64,000 nucleotides of DNA from Pseudomonas sp. IB20 (GTDB taxonomy: Bacteria; Pseudomonadota; Gammaproteobacteria; Pseudomonadales; Pseudomonadaceae). The stretch is from contig NZ_CP046103.1 in assembly GCF_009707325.1 (NCBI RefSeq), positions 186,001 through 250,000 on the forward strand, in the 5' to 3' direction. The notes below the pieces were generated by a model that ran no database searches, was not told the DNA's origin, and saw only the letters and a program-made list of their open reading frames with translations. Positions 28,628 to 37,160 of this stretch are shown one piece after another. Positions within the stretch are counted from its first letter, which is position 1. Each line of letters starts with the position of its first letter. The translations under genes were made by a program, and so were the position numbers.

Positions 28628-28682
28628 AGCTGGCTTGTCGAATCGTCGCACTGCTGCGATAGCATCATCTCGGTGTGACTGA
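28628..28682. repeat. 55-bp repeat, copy 2 (after cysA)
   Basis: This is the same-orientation copy of 25752-25806 with three substitutions, 26 bases after the cysA stop. Confidence 0.85.
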
Positions 28683-28703
28683 AGCACTGATCTCTATTAA
28701 CCC

Positions 28704-29228
28704 TTAGACCGCTGCCCTTTTTCCGCGCACCGCCACCGGCCCTGACCGCTGCTCAATTTGCTGCTTAAGCCCCTGGCGCAACCCCAGCAAAAACGCCAAC
28801 TCCGCCACCACAAACAACGGCCCGACGATCAGCCCCGACACGTCATCCACAAACGCGGGCTTTTTGCCCTCGTAATAGTGGCCGACAAACTGGATCACCC
28901 AGCCCACCACAAACATCCCAATGCCGCTGCTGAGCCACACCAGCGTGCTCTGCGCCGCCAGTACATGCCCGGCCCACACCGACAAGCCCATCAACAGCGT
29001 CATCAGCACGCCCAGCGCCAGTTCCAGGCGCAGGTAAAACCACGCCGAGAACAACGCGAGCAGCACCGCTGGCGACAGCCAGAGGCCGCCCACTGCCCAT
29101 TCGGGGCGTGACAGCAGCACGGCCACGGCGACCACAATCAGCGGGATGCCGATAAAGTGGCTGGCGATATTGCGTGGGTCGCGGTGGTAGGCGGCGTATT
29201 GACTGAGGTGGTCGACGAGGCTTTTCAT
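28704..29228 (-). CDS. Mpo1-like protein (DUF962), 174 aa
   Basis: ATG 29228 is preceded by a perfect AGGAGGA site. The family pattern YAAYHRDPRNIASHFIGIP near the start and WVIQFVGHYYEGKKPAFVDD around residue 110 match Mpo1/YGL010w proteins, membrane proteins whose yeast member is an iron-dependent dioxygenase of 2-hydroxy fatty acids. Four hydrophobic segments are visible. The substrate in bacteria is not settled. It is divergent from a Crp-like regulator 83 bases away, which may control it. Confidence 0.85.
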   Translation of the reverse strand: MKSLVDHLSQYAAYHRDPRNIASHFIGIPLIVVAVAVLLSRPEWAVGGLWLSPAVLLALFSAWFYLRLELALGVLMTLLMGLSVWAGHVLAAQSTLVWLSSGIGMFVVGWVIQFVGHYYEGKKPAFVDDVSGLIVGPLFVVAELAFLLGLRQGLKQQIEQRSGPVAVRGKRAAV

Positions 29229-29311
29229 TGTTGTTCCTCCTGTAGGATGCTTGATCATGCCCTGCCAGCCTGCGCCTGACTGTCAGCTGGGCGACAATCA
29301 TCGGAGTTCTC

Positions 29312-29998
29312 ATGGGCACAGAGAAATGGCACTCGCGGCTGGCCACGGGTCATTGGTTCAGCCACTTGCCTGCCTCGTTTCAGCATAGCCTGCTGGCCCA
29401 CGCCCGGCAGCGGCAGCTGGCGGCAGGGCAATACCTGTTCAAGCGCGGCGACCCGCCGTGTGGCCTGTATGCGGTGCTCGACGGCACCTTGCGCATCAGC
29501 GCGGTGAATGAGCATGGCAAGGAAGCGCTATTGAGCCTGGTGGAGCTGCCGTACTGGTTTGGCGAAATCTGCCTGTTCGACGGCCTGCCGCGCACCCATG
29601 ACGCCTGCGCCGTGGGGCCATGCACGCTGTTGCAGGTGCCGCAGCAGGCGCTGCTGAACATCCTCGATGAGTCCCCGCAATACTGGCGCGACCTGGCCTT
29701 GTTGATGAGCCAGAAGCTGCGCCTGAGTTTTATCAATATCGAGCAACTGAGCCTGATGCCGACCTCGGTGCGGCTGGCGCACCGCTTGTTGATGATCGTT
29801 GAAGGTTACGGCGATACCGAACACGCAAAAAGCATGGTGCAACTGCCCCAGGAAGACTTGGCGGCGCTGTTGAGCCTGTCGCGCCAGACCACCAACGCCT
29901 TGCTCAAGGACTTGCAAGCCCAGGGCATCGTGCGCCTGGGTTATGGCGAGATCGAAATCCTGGATGCCCAACGACTGCGTGAGGCGGCGCACACCTGA
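29312..29998 (+). CDS. Crp/Fnr-family transcriptional regulator, 228 aa
   Basis: Residues about 20-135 form a cyclic-nucleotide-binding-type jelly roll (LFKRGDPPCGLYAVLDGTLRISAVNEHGKEALLSLVELPYWFGEICLFDGLPRTHDACA). Residues about 160-222 are a Crp-type winged helix with LPQEDLAALLSLSRQTTNALLKDLQ. No FNR-type N-terminal cysteine cluster is present, so it does not look like an iron-sulfur oxygen sensor. The effector is unknown. It is divergent from the Mpo1-like gene. Confidence 0.88.
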   Translation: MGTEKWHSRLATGHWFSHLPASFQHSLLAHARQRQLAAGQYLFKRGDPPCGLYAVLDGTLRISAVNEHGKEALLSLVELPYWFGEICLFDGLPRTHDACAVGPCTLLQVPQQALLNILDESPQYWRDLALLMSQKLRLSFINIEQLSLMPTSVRLAHRLLMIVEGYGDTEHAKSMVQLPQEDLAALLSLSRQTTNALLKDLQAQGIVRLGYGEIEILDAQRLREAAHT

Positions 29999-30036
29999 GG
30001 GTGGTAGCCTGCAAGCCTGATTAATCGAGGTATGTT

Positions 30037-30402
30037 ATGCGCGTCCTGTTAGTGGAACACGAATCCGAAGAGGCACAGCGGATGGCCCAAGGCTTGAACG
30101 AGGCCGGCTACAGCGTCGAAGTCGCGGCCAATGGCATGGCGGCGTTGCGTTTAGTGGAGAGCGCCGACTACGAGCTGGTGATTCTGGATGTGATGCTGCC
30201 GGGCTTGAATGCCTGGAAGTTGCAGCAGGCTATTCGGTTGAAGGGTGCCACGCCGGTGTTGTTCCTGACCACGACGGGCGGGATTGAAGACCGTCTGCGT
30301 GGGTTGGAATTGCATGAGGATGATTATTTGCTCAAGCCGTTTGATGCCCGTGCATTAGCGGCTCGATCAGCCAAGCTGTTGCGTCGAGATCGAGGCCGCT
30401 GA
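30037..30402 (+). CDS. Single-domain response regulator (receiver only), 121 aa
   Basis: This is a CheY-like domain resembling the receiver of OmpR/CopR regulators but with no DNA-binding domain. The phosphoacceptor is D51 (LVILDVMLPG), with the conserved Thr in FLTTTG and Lys in LLKPFDAR. The usual acidic pair near the start reads E7-H8 (LLVEHES), so one magnesium-binding acid is replaced by His, which may weaken phosphorylation. Its stop codon lies in the arm of a perfect hairpin. No kinase is adjacent. Confidence 0.82.
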   Translation: MRVLLVEHESEEAQRMAQGLNEAGYSVEVAANGMAALRLVESADYELVILDVMLPGLNAWKLQQAIRLKGATPVLFLTTTGGIEDRLRGLELHEDDYLLKPFDARALAARSAKLLRRDRGR

Positions 30403-30418
30403 CAGGTGCATACCTGTC
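30401..30418 (+). repeat. Perfect inverted repeat overlapping a stop codon
   Basis: GACAGGT-GCAT-ACCTGTC begins inside the TGA of the receiver gene. With no T tract it may be an operator or a weak terminator. TTTGACAG follows directly. Confidence 0.6.
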
Positions 30419-30709
30419 AAGTTTGACAGTAGATGAACGATGATCGGAATAGCACACTTGAGTTGTCAATTTTGACGCTCAAGGAATTAACATCATGTCA
30501 ACTACTACTTCCGGCAGGGATACTGCTCCTGTTGTTATATCGCCGGCCCACCCAAAGAATTGACCGTGGCATTAAATCGGTAATTGCCTTTCAAAGCTTT
30601 AACCGTGAGCGATCCCCACTTTCGGGCATCATCAAATTCACGGTGTTGTAGTTCACTGGCTAGGCTAGTGGACGGGTGGCCGAGAGGGAGCAATAAGTTT
30701 GGGGCGCAG
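30403..30709. other. Gene-poor region between receiver and AraC genes
   Basis: No convincing gene is seen. A second inverted repeat, CTTGAG (30457-30462) with CTCAAG (30478-30483), encloses TTGTCAATTTTGAC. Short open frames on both strands lack ribosome sites and family character. Composition is more AT-rich than the flanks, and this may be remnant DNA. Confidence 0.4.
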
Positions 30710-31714
30710 TTACCCCACACTTTCCCGAAAATGCCCCGGCGTCATCCCCGTCCAGCGCTTGAACGCCCGGCTGAAGCTGCTAGTGTCGGCAAACCCGAGC
30801 AAATGACTGATCTCGGCCAATGAGCACTGCGGGTCCCGCAGGTGCAGCAGCGCCAAATTCTCCCGGCACTCATTGAGCAACGCATCAAACCGGCACCCTT
30901 CATCCGCCAGATGCCGCTGCAAACTGCGCAAACTCAAGTGCAGCGCCTGGGCAATCCGTTCGGCACTCGGTTCACCTTCCGGCAATTGCGCCTCAATGGC
31001 CGCGCGGACCTTGCGCTCCCAGGTCAGCGGTTGCAGTTGGGCGAGGGTGCGTTTGAGCACGGTTTCGTTGTGTTCGGCCAGCTCCGGGTTGGCGTCATCC
31101 AGGTGGCTGTCGAAGTCATGCGCGGCAAACTCCAGGCGGTCTTCTTCGGCGCCAAAGAAGACCGGCGCGCGGAAGACCGTGTGCCAGGGCTTGGGGTCAA
31201 TGGGTTGCGGACGGCGCAAATAAACAGCCAGCGGCGCGTATTCACGGCCCAGCCGATTACGGCAAGTGCGCACATAAATTGCCGCAAACGCATCAATCGC
31301 TTCCAGCGCCGGTGCCGGGTTGCCCGGCGGTTGCAGCAGGCGAAAACGGTAGCGTTCGCCGTCTCGGCTAAGTTCCAGCGTCAGGGCATCGCTGACCACC
31401 TGGTGGTAGCGCACGATCCGCTCGAACACCTCGCGCAAGCTGCCGCTGGCCACCAATGCATAACCCAGTGCATGAAAGGTGGTGGGGCTGACGAACCGCG
31501 ACACCCGCAAGCCGATCGCCGGATCACCGCTGGCCTGCACCGCCAGCGCCCACAACCGCGTGGTCGCCGACAGCGGGTAGCGCGCGTTAGGGTCATCCAT
31601 CTGCTGCGGGTCGAGCCCGGCCTGGGCGCACAGCGCGGCGCTGTCGAGGTCCAGGGCATCGAGCTGCTTGCGCAGGGCGCGGGTCCAGCTGGCGAGTGAG
31701 GTGGCTTCGGTCAT
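30710..31714 (-). CDS. AraC-family transcriptional regulator, 334 aa
   Basis: The N-terminal 200 residues match the arabinose-binding-like (Arabinose_bd) domain of OruR/ArgR-like regulators (RYPLSATTRLWALAVQASGDPAIGLRV, FHALGYALVASGSLREVFERI). The C-terminal 100 residues carry two helix-turn-helices (AERIAQALHLSLRSLQRHLADEG and LAEISHLLGFADTSSFSRAFKRWTGMTP). It is divergent from a desaturase/hydroxylase gene about 100 bases away, its likely target. Confidence 0.9.
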   Translation of the reverse strand: MTEATSLASWTRALRKQLDALDLDSAALCAQAGLDPQQMDDPNARYPLSATTRLWALAVQASGDPAIGLRVSRFVSPTTFHALGYALVASGSLREVFERIVRYHQVVSDALTLELSRDGERYRFRLLQPPGNPAPALEAIDAFAAIYVRTCRNRLGREYAPLAVYLRRPQPIDPKPWHTVFRAPVFFGAEEDRLEFAAHDFDSHLDDANPELAEHNETVLKRTLAQLQPLTWERKVRAAIEAQLPEGEPSAERIAQALHLSLRSLQRHLADEGCRFDALLNECRENLALLHLRDPQCSLAEISHLLGFADTSSFSRAFKRWTGMTPGHFRESVG

Positions 31715-31815
31715 GACGATTGGCGCTTGCGGTCAACAAGTTGGCGTCCGCGGCTAGCGTCCTGCCAGATCGCTTGGGGCAGGATGGACGTATCAATGAA
31801 CAAGAGAATGGAAGC

Positions 31816-32895
31816 ATGGACGGTACTTGTGCAAGCCCCCAACAGATGAACGCGCAACAACGCTCAGCGCATATCCGCGAAGTGGTGCTGGCCGAGGGCG
31901 TCAGGTTGCGCCAGCAGCACCCCTGGCTGCTGCATCAGGACGCGCTGGGCGCGGGCATCCTGGCGTTTGCGCTGGTCGGCATGCTCGGCTCGGCGGCGCT
32001 CTACATCAGCGGCCATATGGCTTGGTGGGTGTGCCTGCTGCTCAACGCCTTCCTCGCCTCGCTGACCCACGAGCTGGAACACGACCTGATCCACAGCATG
32101 TACTTTCGCAAGCAGCGCCTGGCGCACAACCTGATGATGGGGCTGGTGTGGCTGGCGCGGCCGAGCACCATCAACCCGTGGATACGCCGGCACCTGCACC
32201 TCAATCACCACAAGGTGTCGGGCACCGAGACCGACATGGAAGAGCGCGCCATCACCAACGGCGAGCCCTGGGGCATCGCGCGGTTGCTGATGGTGGGCGA
32301 CAACCTCATGTCAGCCTTCATCCGCATGCTGCGCGCCAAAACCTGGAAGCACAAATTCAACATCCTCAAGCGTGCGCTGCTGGTGTACGCCCCGCTGGCA
32401 CTGCTGCATTGGGGCGCGTGGTATGTGTTTTTGGGCTTTCATGCGGCCAATGGCATTGCCAGCCTGATGGGCGCGCCGATCGAGTGGTCAGCCGGCACCT
32501 TGCAGATGATGCAGGTGATCGACATCGCCGCCGTGGTGATCATTGGCCCTAACGTGTTGCGCACCTTTTGCCTGCACTTTGTCAGCTCCAACATGCACTA
32601 CTACGGGGACGTGGAGCTGGGCAATGTGATCCAGCAAACCCAAGTGCTGAACCCGTGGTGGATGTGGCCGCTGCAAGCGTTCTGCTTCAACTTCGGCAGC
32701 ACCCATGGCATTCACCATTTTGTGGTGAAAGAGCCGTTTTACATCCGCCAGATGACGGCCAAGGTGGCGCATAAAGTGATGCGCGAAATGGGCGTGCGCT
32801 TCAATGATTTCGGCACCTTTGCCCGGGCCAATCGGCTTGAACGCCAGGAGCGTTCGCAGCCCCGGCTTAATCCGGCTGAAACGGCGATGCGCTGA
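31816..32895 (+). CDS. Membrane fatty-acid desaturase/hydroxylase, 359 aa
   Basis: ATG 31816 gives MDGTCASPQQMNAQQ; upstream in-frame sequence has no family character. Di-iron histidine clusters are visible: HELEHDLIHS near residue 87, HLHLNHHKVSG near 130 and HGIHHFVVKE near 300. There are four or so membrane segments. The spacing fits the FA_desaturase superfamily (desaturases and alkane or acyl hydroxylases). The exact reaction cannot be read from sequence. Control by the divergent AraC regulator is inferred. Confidence 0.85.
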   Translation: MDGTCASPQQMNAQQRSAHIREVVLAEGVRLRQQHPWLLHQDALGAGILAFALVGMLGSAALYISGHMAWWVCLLLNAFLASLTHELEHDLIHSMYFRKQRLAHNLMMGLVWLARPSTINPWIRRHLHLNHHKVSGTETDMEERAITNGEPWGIARLLMVGDNLMSAFIRMLRAKTWKHKFNILKRALLVYAPLALLHWGAWYVFLGFHAANGIASLMGAPIEWSAGTLQMMQVIDIAAVVIIGPNVLRTFCLHFVSSNMHYYGDVELGNVIQQTQVLNPWWMWPLQAFCFNFGSTHGIHHFVVKEPFYIRQMTAKVAHKVMREMGVRFNDFGTFARANRLERQERSQPRLNPAETAMR

Positions 32896-32982
32896 GTGCC
32901 GCGCCGGTTTTGTCCGCCAGGAAACCCAACCACGGCTTGCCGGGGTGGCGCGCACCGGCTAAACCCATGGCGGATGCGGCCT

Positions 32983-33741
32983 TTAATGCGGCTCGTGGGA
33001 TGCCATCAGCTCAGTGCCCACGCCGATGGCGTTGGACTGCAGCACGATTTTCACCAATGCCGGGAAATGTTCGGTCTGAATGCTTGGCGAAAAATCCATG
33101 CGCCCGCTCAGGTTCGCCAGTAATTTGCGAATGCCCTGGGAGATCAGCGGTGAGGCCAGCGGGTAGTCGAACATGTCGTTGGTCGACAGGCTGTCCTTGG
33201 CCAATAGCGGGTGCCCTGGGCGGCAGAAAAACACCCCGCGCTTGGGCGTCAGTGCGCGGGTCTGGAAGTTAGGGTCCGACTCGAACTGGCGGATGTCGGC
33301 GATAAAAAATTCGATCTCTTCACGGCTTAAGGCACGGCTGAGTTTTTCCCAGTTATCCACCTGGAAACTGGTGCGGATTTTTGGGTGCGCGCCGATAAAG
33401 CGCGCCACCGCATCCGGCACCAGTTTCACCGCCGGCGCCGGGCCGGTGCCGAAGCGCAGGTCGCCGGCGTCGAGCTTGGTCATACGCGTGACTTCGCTGC
33501 TCAGCAAGGCGGCGCCGTGCACCAGGCTCAGGGCGTGTTGCAGCACCACTTGGCCTTCGGGCGTGGGGCGCAAATCCTTGTTGCCGCGGTCCACCAGCAC
33601 GCAGCCGAACTCCTGTTCCAGCCCCTGAATGCTGCGGCTGAACGCCGGTTGGGTGATGCCCATGGCGTCCGCCGCACGCACGAAACTGCGGTGTTCGTTG
33701 AGGGCGATGAAGTACCGAAGTTGGCGAAGATCCATATGCTT
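32983..33741 (-). CDS. LysR-family transcriptional regulator, short C-terminus, 252 aa
   Basis: The start at 33741 (MDLRQLRYFIALNEHRSFVRAADAMGITQPAFSRSIQGLE) gives the standard N-terminal winged helix. The substrate-binding region follows (GDLRFGTGPAPAVKLVPDAVARF). The protein stops after GVGTELMASHEPH, about 45 residues before the usual LysR end, losing the last strand and helix of the second subdomain. It is either naturally short or truncated by mutation. It lies 58 bases downstream of an MFS gene on the same strand. Confidence 0.8.
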   Translation of the reverse strand, partial: KHMDLRQLRYFIALNEHRSFVRAADAMGITQPAFSRSIQGLEQEFGCVLVDRGNKDLRPTPEGQVVLQHALSLVHGAALLSSEVTRMTKLDAGDLRFGTGPAPAVKLVPDAVARFIGAHPKIRTSFQVDNWEKLSRALSREEIEFFIADIRQFESDPNFQTRALTPKRGVFFCRPGHPLLAKDSLSTNDMFDYPLASPLISQGIRKLLANLSGRMDFSPSIQTEHFPALVKIVLQSNAIGVGTELMASHEPH

Positions 33742-33799
33742 TCCCGGCATTTGAAAAATAGGTCGAAGGCATTTGCGAGGTCTGGGCACCCCGCGTACG

Positions 33800-34999
33800 C
33801 TAGGTGTGACCGGGCGCTACGACTTCTGAGCCGGTGCGGTAGGTGGCCGGGCTGAACACCCGCGTCACCAGCAGCATCGCCACCACCGTGACCGTCAGCA
33901 CCACCCAGGCGCTGACGAAATTGCCGGTGAGTTCGCGCAGCCAGCCGGTCAGCCACGGCGAAACCGCGTTGATCAAAAAACCCACGCCTTGCACGAAGGC
34001 CGCCAGTTGCCCGGCTTGGCGTGGGTCGCGGTGGTGGTCGAGGGTCAGCAGCAAGCTCAGGGCGAAACACGCGCCCAGGCCGAAGCCGCATAGCGCCACC
34101 CACACGTGCGGATACTCCAGCGGCGCGAGGATCAGGCCGAGGTAGCCGATGGTCTGCGCCAACAGGCTAATGCTGAGCAGTGGGCGGCGGTCGATACCGC
34201 GCTGCGCCAACACCGGCATCAACAGCGCGGCGATCACCTGGAAGATGGTCATGAACGCCAACAGCGAACCACTCGGCAATACGCCCCAGCCCAGCTGCTG
34301 ATAGTACGCAGGCAGCCACGCCACCATGCTCATGTAGCCGCAGTTGACCAAACCGAAATACAACGCCAACAGCCAGGCGCGGCGATTGCGCAGGCCTTTG
34401 AACGCGGGGGCTGCCTGCAGCTTTCTCGGCGCACCCAACGGCAGCCACGCCCACAGCAACAATGCCCCCAGCGCCGGCAATAGCCACACGCCCAACCCCG
34501 CCTGCCATTGCTGAAAGTGCGTGGACACCACCGGGCTGAGCAGCGCCGCCAACCCACCACCGGCCATCAACGACGCCGAGTACACGCCCATCGCCACCGG
34601 CACACGGTGATGGAATTCACGCTTGATCATCGCCGGCACCAACGCCTGGATCAGCGCCACACCGGCGCCGCCGAGCAAGGCGGTGACCAGCAGCGCCGAG
34701 GCCTGGCCCATCAGCCAGCGTACCAGGCACGCCAGCAGAATCATCATCAAGCCCAGGGCGATGCCGCGCCGTTCGCCCAGCCGCGCTTCCACACGCACGC
34801 CGACCAGCGCCACCAGGCCCATGCACACCACGGGCAGGCTGGTGAGCAAGGCGCTGCTCTGAAAGCTCAGGCCGGTGGCCTGGCGAATCTCGCCAAGCAA
34901 CGGGCTGATGGAACTGAGGATCGGCCGCAGGTTGAGGCCCAGGACCACCAGCAGGCCCCAGCCGGCGAGTTTGCCCATGAGTGATGGGTTAAGCGGCAT
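33800..34999 (-). CDS. MFS transporter, CynX/NimT (cyanate permease) family, 399 aa
   Basis: Twelve hydrophobic segments are visible. LNLRPILSSISPLLGEIRQATGLS near the start and VVCMGLVALVGVRVEARLGERRGIALGL between helices 2 and 3 match CynX-type proteins. ATG 34999 follows AGAGG. No cyanase or carbonic anhydrase gene is near, so cyanate as substrate is only a family label. It may form a unit with the downstream LysR gene. Confidence 0.87.
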   Translation of the reverse strand: MPLNPSLMGKLAGWGLLVVLGLNLRPILSSISPLLGEIRQATGLSFQSSALLTSLPVVCMGLVALVGVRVEARLGERRGIALGLMMILLACLVRWLMGQASALLVTALLGGAGVALIQALVPAMIKREFHHRVPVAMGVYSASLMAGGGLAALLSPVVSTHFQQWQAGLGVWLLPALGALLLWAWLPLGAPRKLQAAPAFKGLRNRRAWLLALYFGLVNCGYMSMVAWLPAYYQQLGWGVLPSGSLLAFMTIFQVIAALLMPVLAQRGIDRRPLLSISLLAQTIGYLGLILAPLEYPHVWVALCGFGLGACFALSLLLTLDHHRDPRQAGQLAAFVQGVGFLINAVSPWLTGWLRELTGNFVSAWVVLTVTVVAMLLVTRVFSPATYRTGSEVVAPGHT

Positions 35000-35500
35000 G
35001 CATGACCTCTCGGGTGCGCAAAAGAGGCATGCAGTATGCGGAGCCGTCGAGGTATTTTGAATTTAAATCTAAGCCTGGCAGGGTGTGTCCTAGGGCGCTT
35101 AAACCAACTTCAAGGCGAAAACCCCTGCGTCCGGCGTGCGCCCCAACGTGCCGTAGTCTTCTACTTTGTGCTCTCAAGCTCGCCGTGTTGAACCCTTGGT
35201 GGTTCATGGCGGGTTTGGGTTCCAGGCGAGTGTGCGAATAAATACCCTTCGCCAGTAGGCCGAAGACGGGTCTGACGCCCTTCGGAGCGAACGCTGCGCA
35301 CACTGACAATCGAGGGCAAACCCATGCCTTCGATGAATATTTTTCATGCCTGAAAAGCATTGAAAAACAACCCCTTCACCACAGGCCGCGCCGGTCGTGG
35401 CTTTGGCATATCAGGATGTTTCGTTTATTCAATTTAGATCTATGTATAACTTTAAAGATTACTTTAAGAGATAAGCGTCTGGCCCCGATGATTCAGCCCT
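35000..35500. other. Long intergenic region before tonB
   Basis: No supported gene is seen. The 3' part (35400-35480) is AT-rich (TTCAATTTAGATCTATGTATAAC) and probably holds the tonB promoter. I did not find a confident Fur box, although iron control of tonB is usual in the genus. A minus-strand open frame across 34989-35360 lacks family features. Confidence 0.4.
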
Positions 35501-35536
35501 CGACGGCCGCTTTGGCAGGCCTGTCGGTTTTTTTGT
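35501..35536 (+). terminator. Terminator-like hairpin 25 bases before tonB
   Basis: CGACGGCC and GGCCTGTCG form a stem with one bulge around GCTTTGGCA, followed by seven T (35528-35534). It lies between the AT-rich presumed promoter and the tonB ribosome site GGGAGTG, so it may attenuate tonB transcription or close an unseen upstream transcript. Confidence 0.7.
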
Positions 35537-35560
35537 TTCAAAACCGTAGGGAGTGAATCA

Positions 35561-36385
35561 ATGGGCAATGTCCAGACCGCCGCCAGTGCACCAGAGGCGC
35601 AGTGGCGCCAGGCACCGGGTGGTGAGTTGGTCGACCTTGGCCGGCCGCACCGCGCACCACTAGGGCAGTTGCGTTTGCAGAAGACCCCGAAGCGCTTCTC
35701 GAGCCGTCGTGAAGGGCTTCTGCTGGGCTTGCTGGTGTTGGCCTTGCACGGCGCGGTGATCTATTGGGTGAGCCAGAAGCCCACGCCGGTGCTGCCGATT
35801 GTGCCGCCGGAAATCCCGCCGATGACCATCGAATTTTCCCAGCCGGCGCCGCCGGTGGTTGAACCGCCCCCACTTGTTCCGCCCCCACCGCCACCACCGC
35901 CCGTGGTCGAGCCACCGCCGCCGGTTGTGGATGAATTGGCCGCCAAACCGGCGCCGCCAAAACCGATTCCAAAACCTAAACCCAAGCCGGTACCGAAGCC
36001 TGAGCCCAAGCCCGCACCGAAACCGGTCGAGCAGCCACCCGCGCCACCGAAGCCAGCGCCACCTGCACCGCCCGCGCCCGCCGCACCGCCGTCGCCGGCA
36101 CCGGTTACACCGGCCTCGGCCAACGCCGCGTACCTGAAGAACCCGGCGCCTGAATACCCGTCACTGGCCCAGCGCCGCGGTTGGGAAGGCACGGTGTTGT
36201 TGCGGGTGCATGTGTTGGCCAGCGGCAAGCCGGGTGAGATCCAGATCCAGAAAAGCAGCGGCCGCCAGCAACTCGATGACGCCGCACTGACCGCCGTGAA
36301 GCGTTGGAGCTTCGTGCCGGCCAAGCAGGGCGATGTGGCCCAGGACGGCTGGGTCAGCGTTCCGATCGATTTCAAGATTCACTAA
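35561..36385 (+). CDS. tonB: TonB energy transducer, 274 aa
   Basis: TonB spans the periplasm and powers outer-membrane receptors for siderophores and other ligands. About 50 soluble residues precede the single membrane helix (GLLLGLLVLALHGAVIYWV), an N-terminal extension typical of pseudomonad TonBs. A very long Pro-rich linker with Pro-Val/Glu then Pro-Lys repeats follows (about residues 95-185). The C-terminal domain starts at YLKNPAPEYPSLAQRRGWEGTV and ends VPIDFKIH. The gene order tonB-exbB-exbD suggests an operon. Confidence 0.94.
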   Translation: MGNVQTAASAPEAQWRQAPGGELVDLGRPHRAPLGQLRLQKTPKRFSSRREGLLLGLLVLALHGAVIYWVSQKPTPVLPIVPPEIPPMTIEFSQPAPPVVEPPPLVPPPPPPPPVVEPPPPVVDELAAKPAPPKPIPKPKPKPVPKPEPKPAPKPVEQPPAPPKPAPPAPPAPAAPPSPAPVTPASANAAYLKNPAPEYPSLAQRRGWEGTVLLRVHVLASGKPGEIQIQKSSGRQQLDDAALTAVKRWSFVPAKQGDVAQDGWVSVPIDFKIH

Positions 36386-36439
36386 CTATTCGGCAGCGGT
36401 GTGTTGGACACGCCGCGACCTGCACAGAGGGAAAACATC

Positions 36440-37159
36440 ATGGCATTAGCATCTCCACTTGAATCCATCGAAAGCACGGTGATCTGGCTGCTGGTGGCCT
36501 TTTCGGTCGCCACCTGGGGCTTCGCCTTGCTCAAGGGCGTGCAGTTCGGTCGCCTCAAGGCCCAGGATCGCAAATTCCACAAACAGTTTTGGGCGGCGTC
36601 GAGTCTCGACTCTGCCGCTGAACTGGCCGAAACCCAACCCGGCGCCGCAGCCCGTGTGGCCCAGGCCGGTTATGCCGCGATCCAGGTCGGTGACGCGCCA
36701 CACGCTGCAGATTTGAGCCAGGCGATCAACCACCAGGACCGCCTCGAACGCGCCCTGCGCCAGCAGATCGTGCGTGAACGCCGCTCCCTGGAAACCGGCC
36801 TGGCCGTGGTCGCCAGTATCGGCAGCACCTCGCCGTTTATCGGCCTGTTCGGCACCGTGTGGGGGATCATGGAAGCGCTGAAGGGCATCAGCGCCGCCGG
36901 TTCCGCCAGCCTGGAAACTGTAGCCGGGCCGATTGGTGCGGCGCTGGTCGCCACCGGCGTAGGTATCGCCGTCGCGGTACCGGCGGTGCTGGTCTACAAC
37001 TACTTCCTGCGGCGCCTGAAGCTGACGGCGGCTGACCTTGATGACTTTGCCCACGACTTCTACAGCCTGGCGCAGAAGAATTCCTTCCGCGTGCTGTTGC
37101 ACCCTGCGCTGACCAAAAACGCGGCGGGCAACCCGCAAAAAGTGAAGGAGGCGTCCTGA
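36440..37159 (+). CDS. exbB: ExbB proton-channel subunit, 239 aa
   Basis: ExbB forms the pentameric inner-membrane motor core with ExbD that energises TonB. ATG 36440 follows AGAGGG; the frame extends to 36401 but without family character. Three membrane segments appear, at about 10-30, 125-150 and 165-190. The conserved VASIGSTSPFIGLFGTVWGIMEALKGIS and AGPIGAALVATGVGIAVAVPAVLVYN stretches are diagnostic. The exbD start is 1 base beyond its stop. Confidence 0.95.
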   Translation: MALASPLESIESTVIWLLVAFSVATWGFALLKGVQFGRLKAQDRKFHKQFWAASSLDSAAELAETQPGAAARVAQAGYAAIQVGDAPHAADLSQAINHQDRLERALRQQIVRERRSLETGLAVVASIGSTSPFIGLFGTVWGIMEALKGISAAGSASLETVAGPIGAALVATGVGIAVAVPAVLVYNYFLRRLKLTAADLDDFAHDFYSLAQKNSFRVLLHPALTKNAAGNPQKVKEAS

Positions 37160-37160
37160 G

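Noticed and set aside
30433..30720. Short open frames on both strands between the receiver and AraC genes
   Set aside because: They have no ribosome sites or family character and overlap each other.
34989..35360. Minus-strand open frame of 123 codons before tonB
   Set aside because: It overlaps the MFS start region and has no signal, domain or plausible ribosome site.
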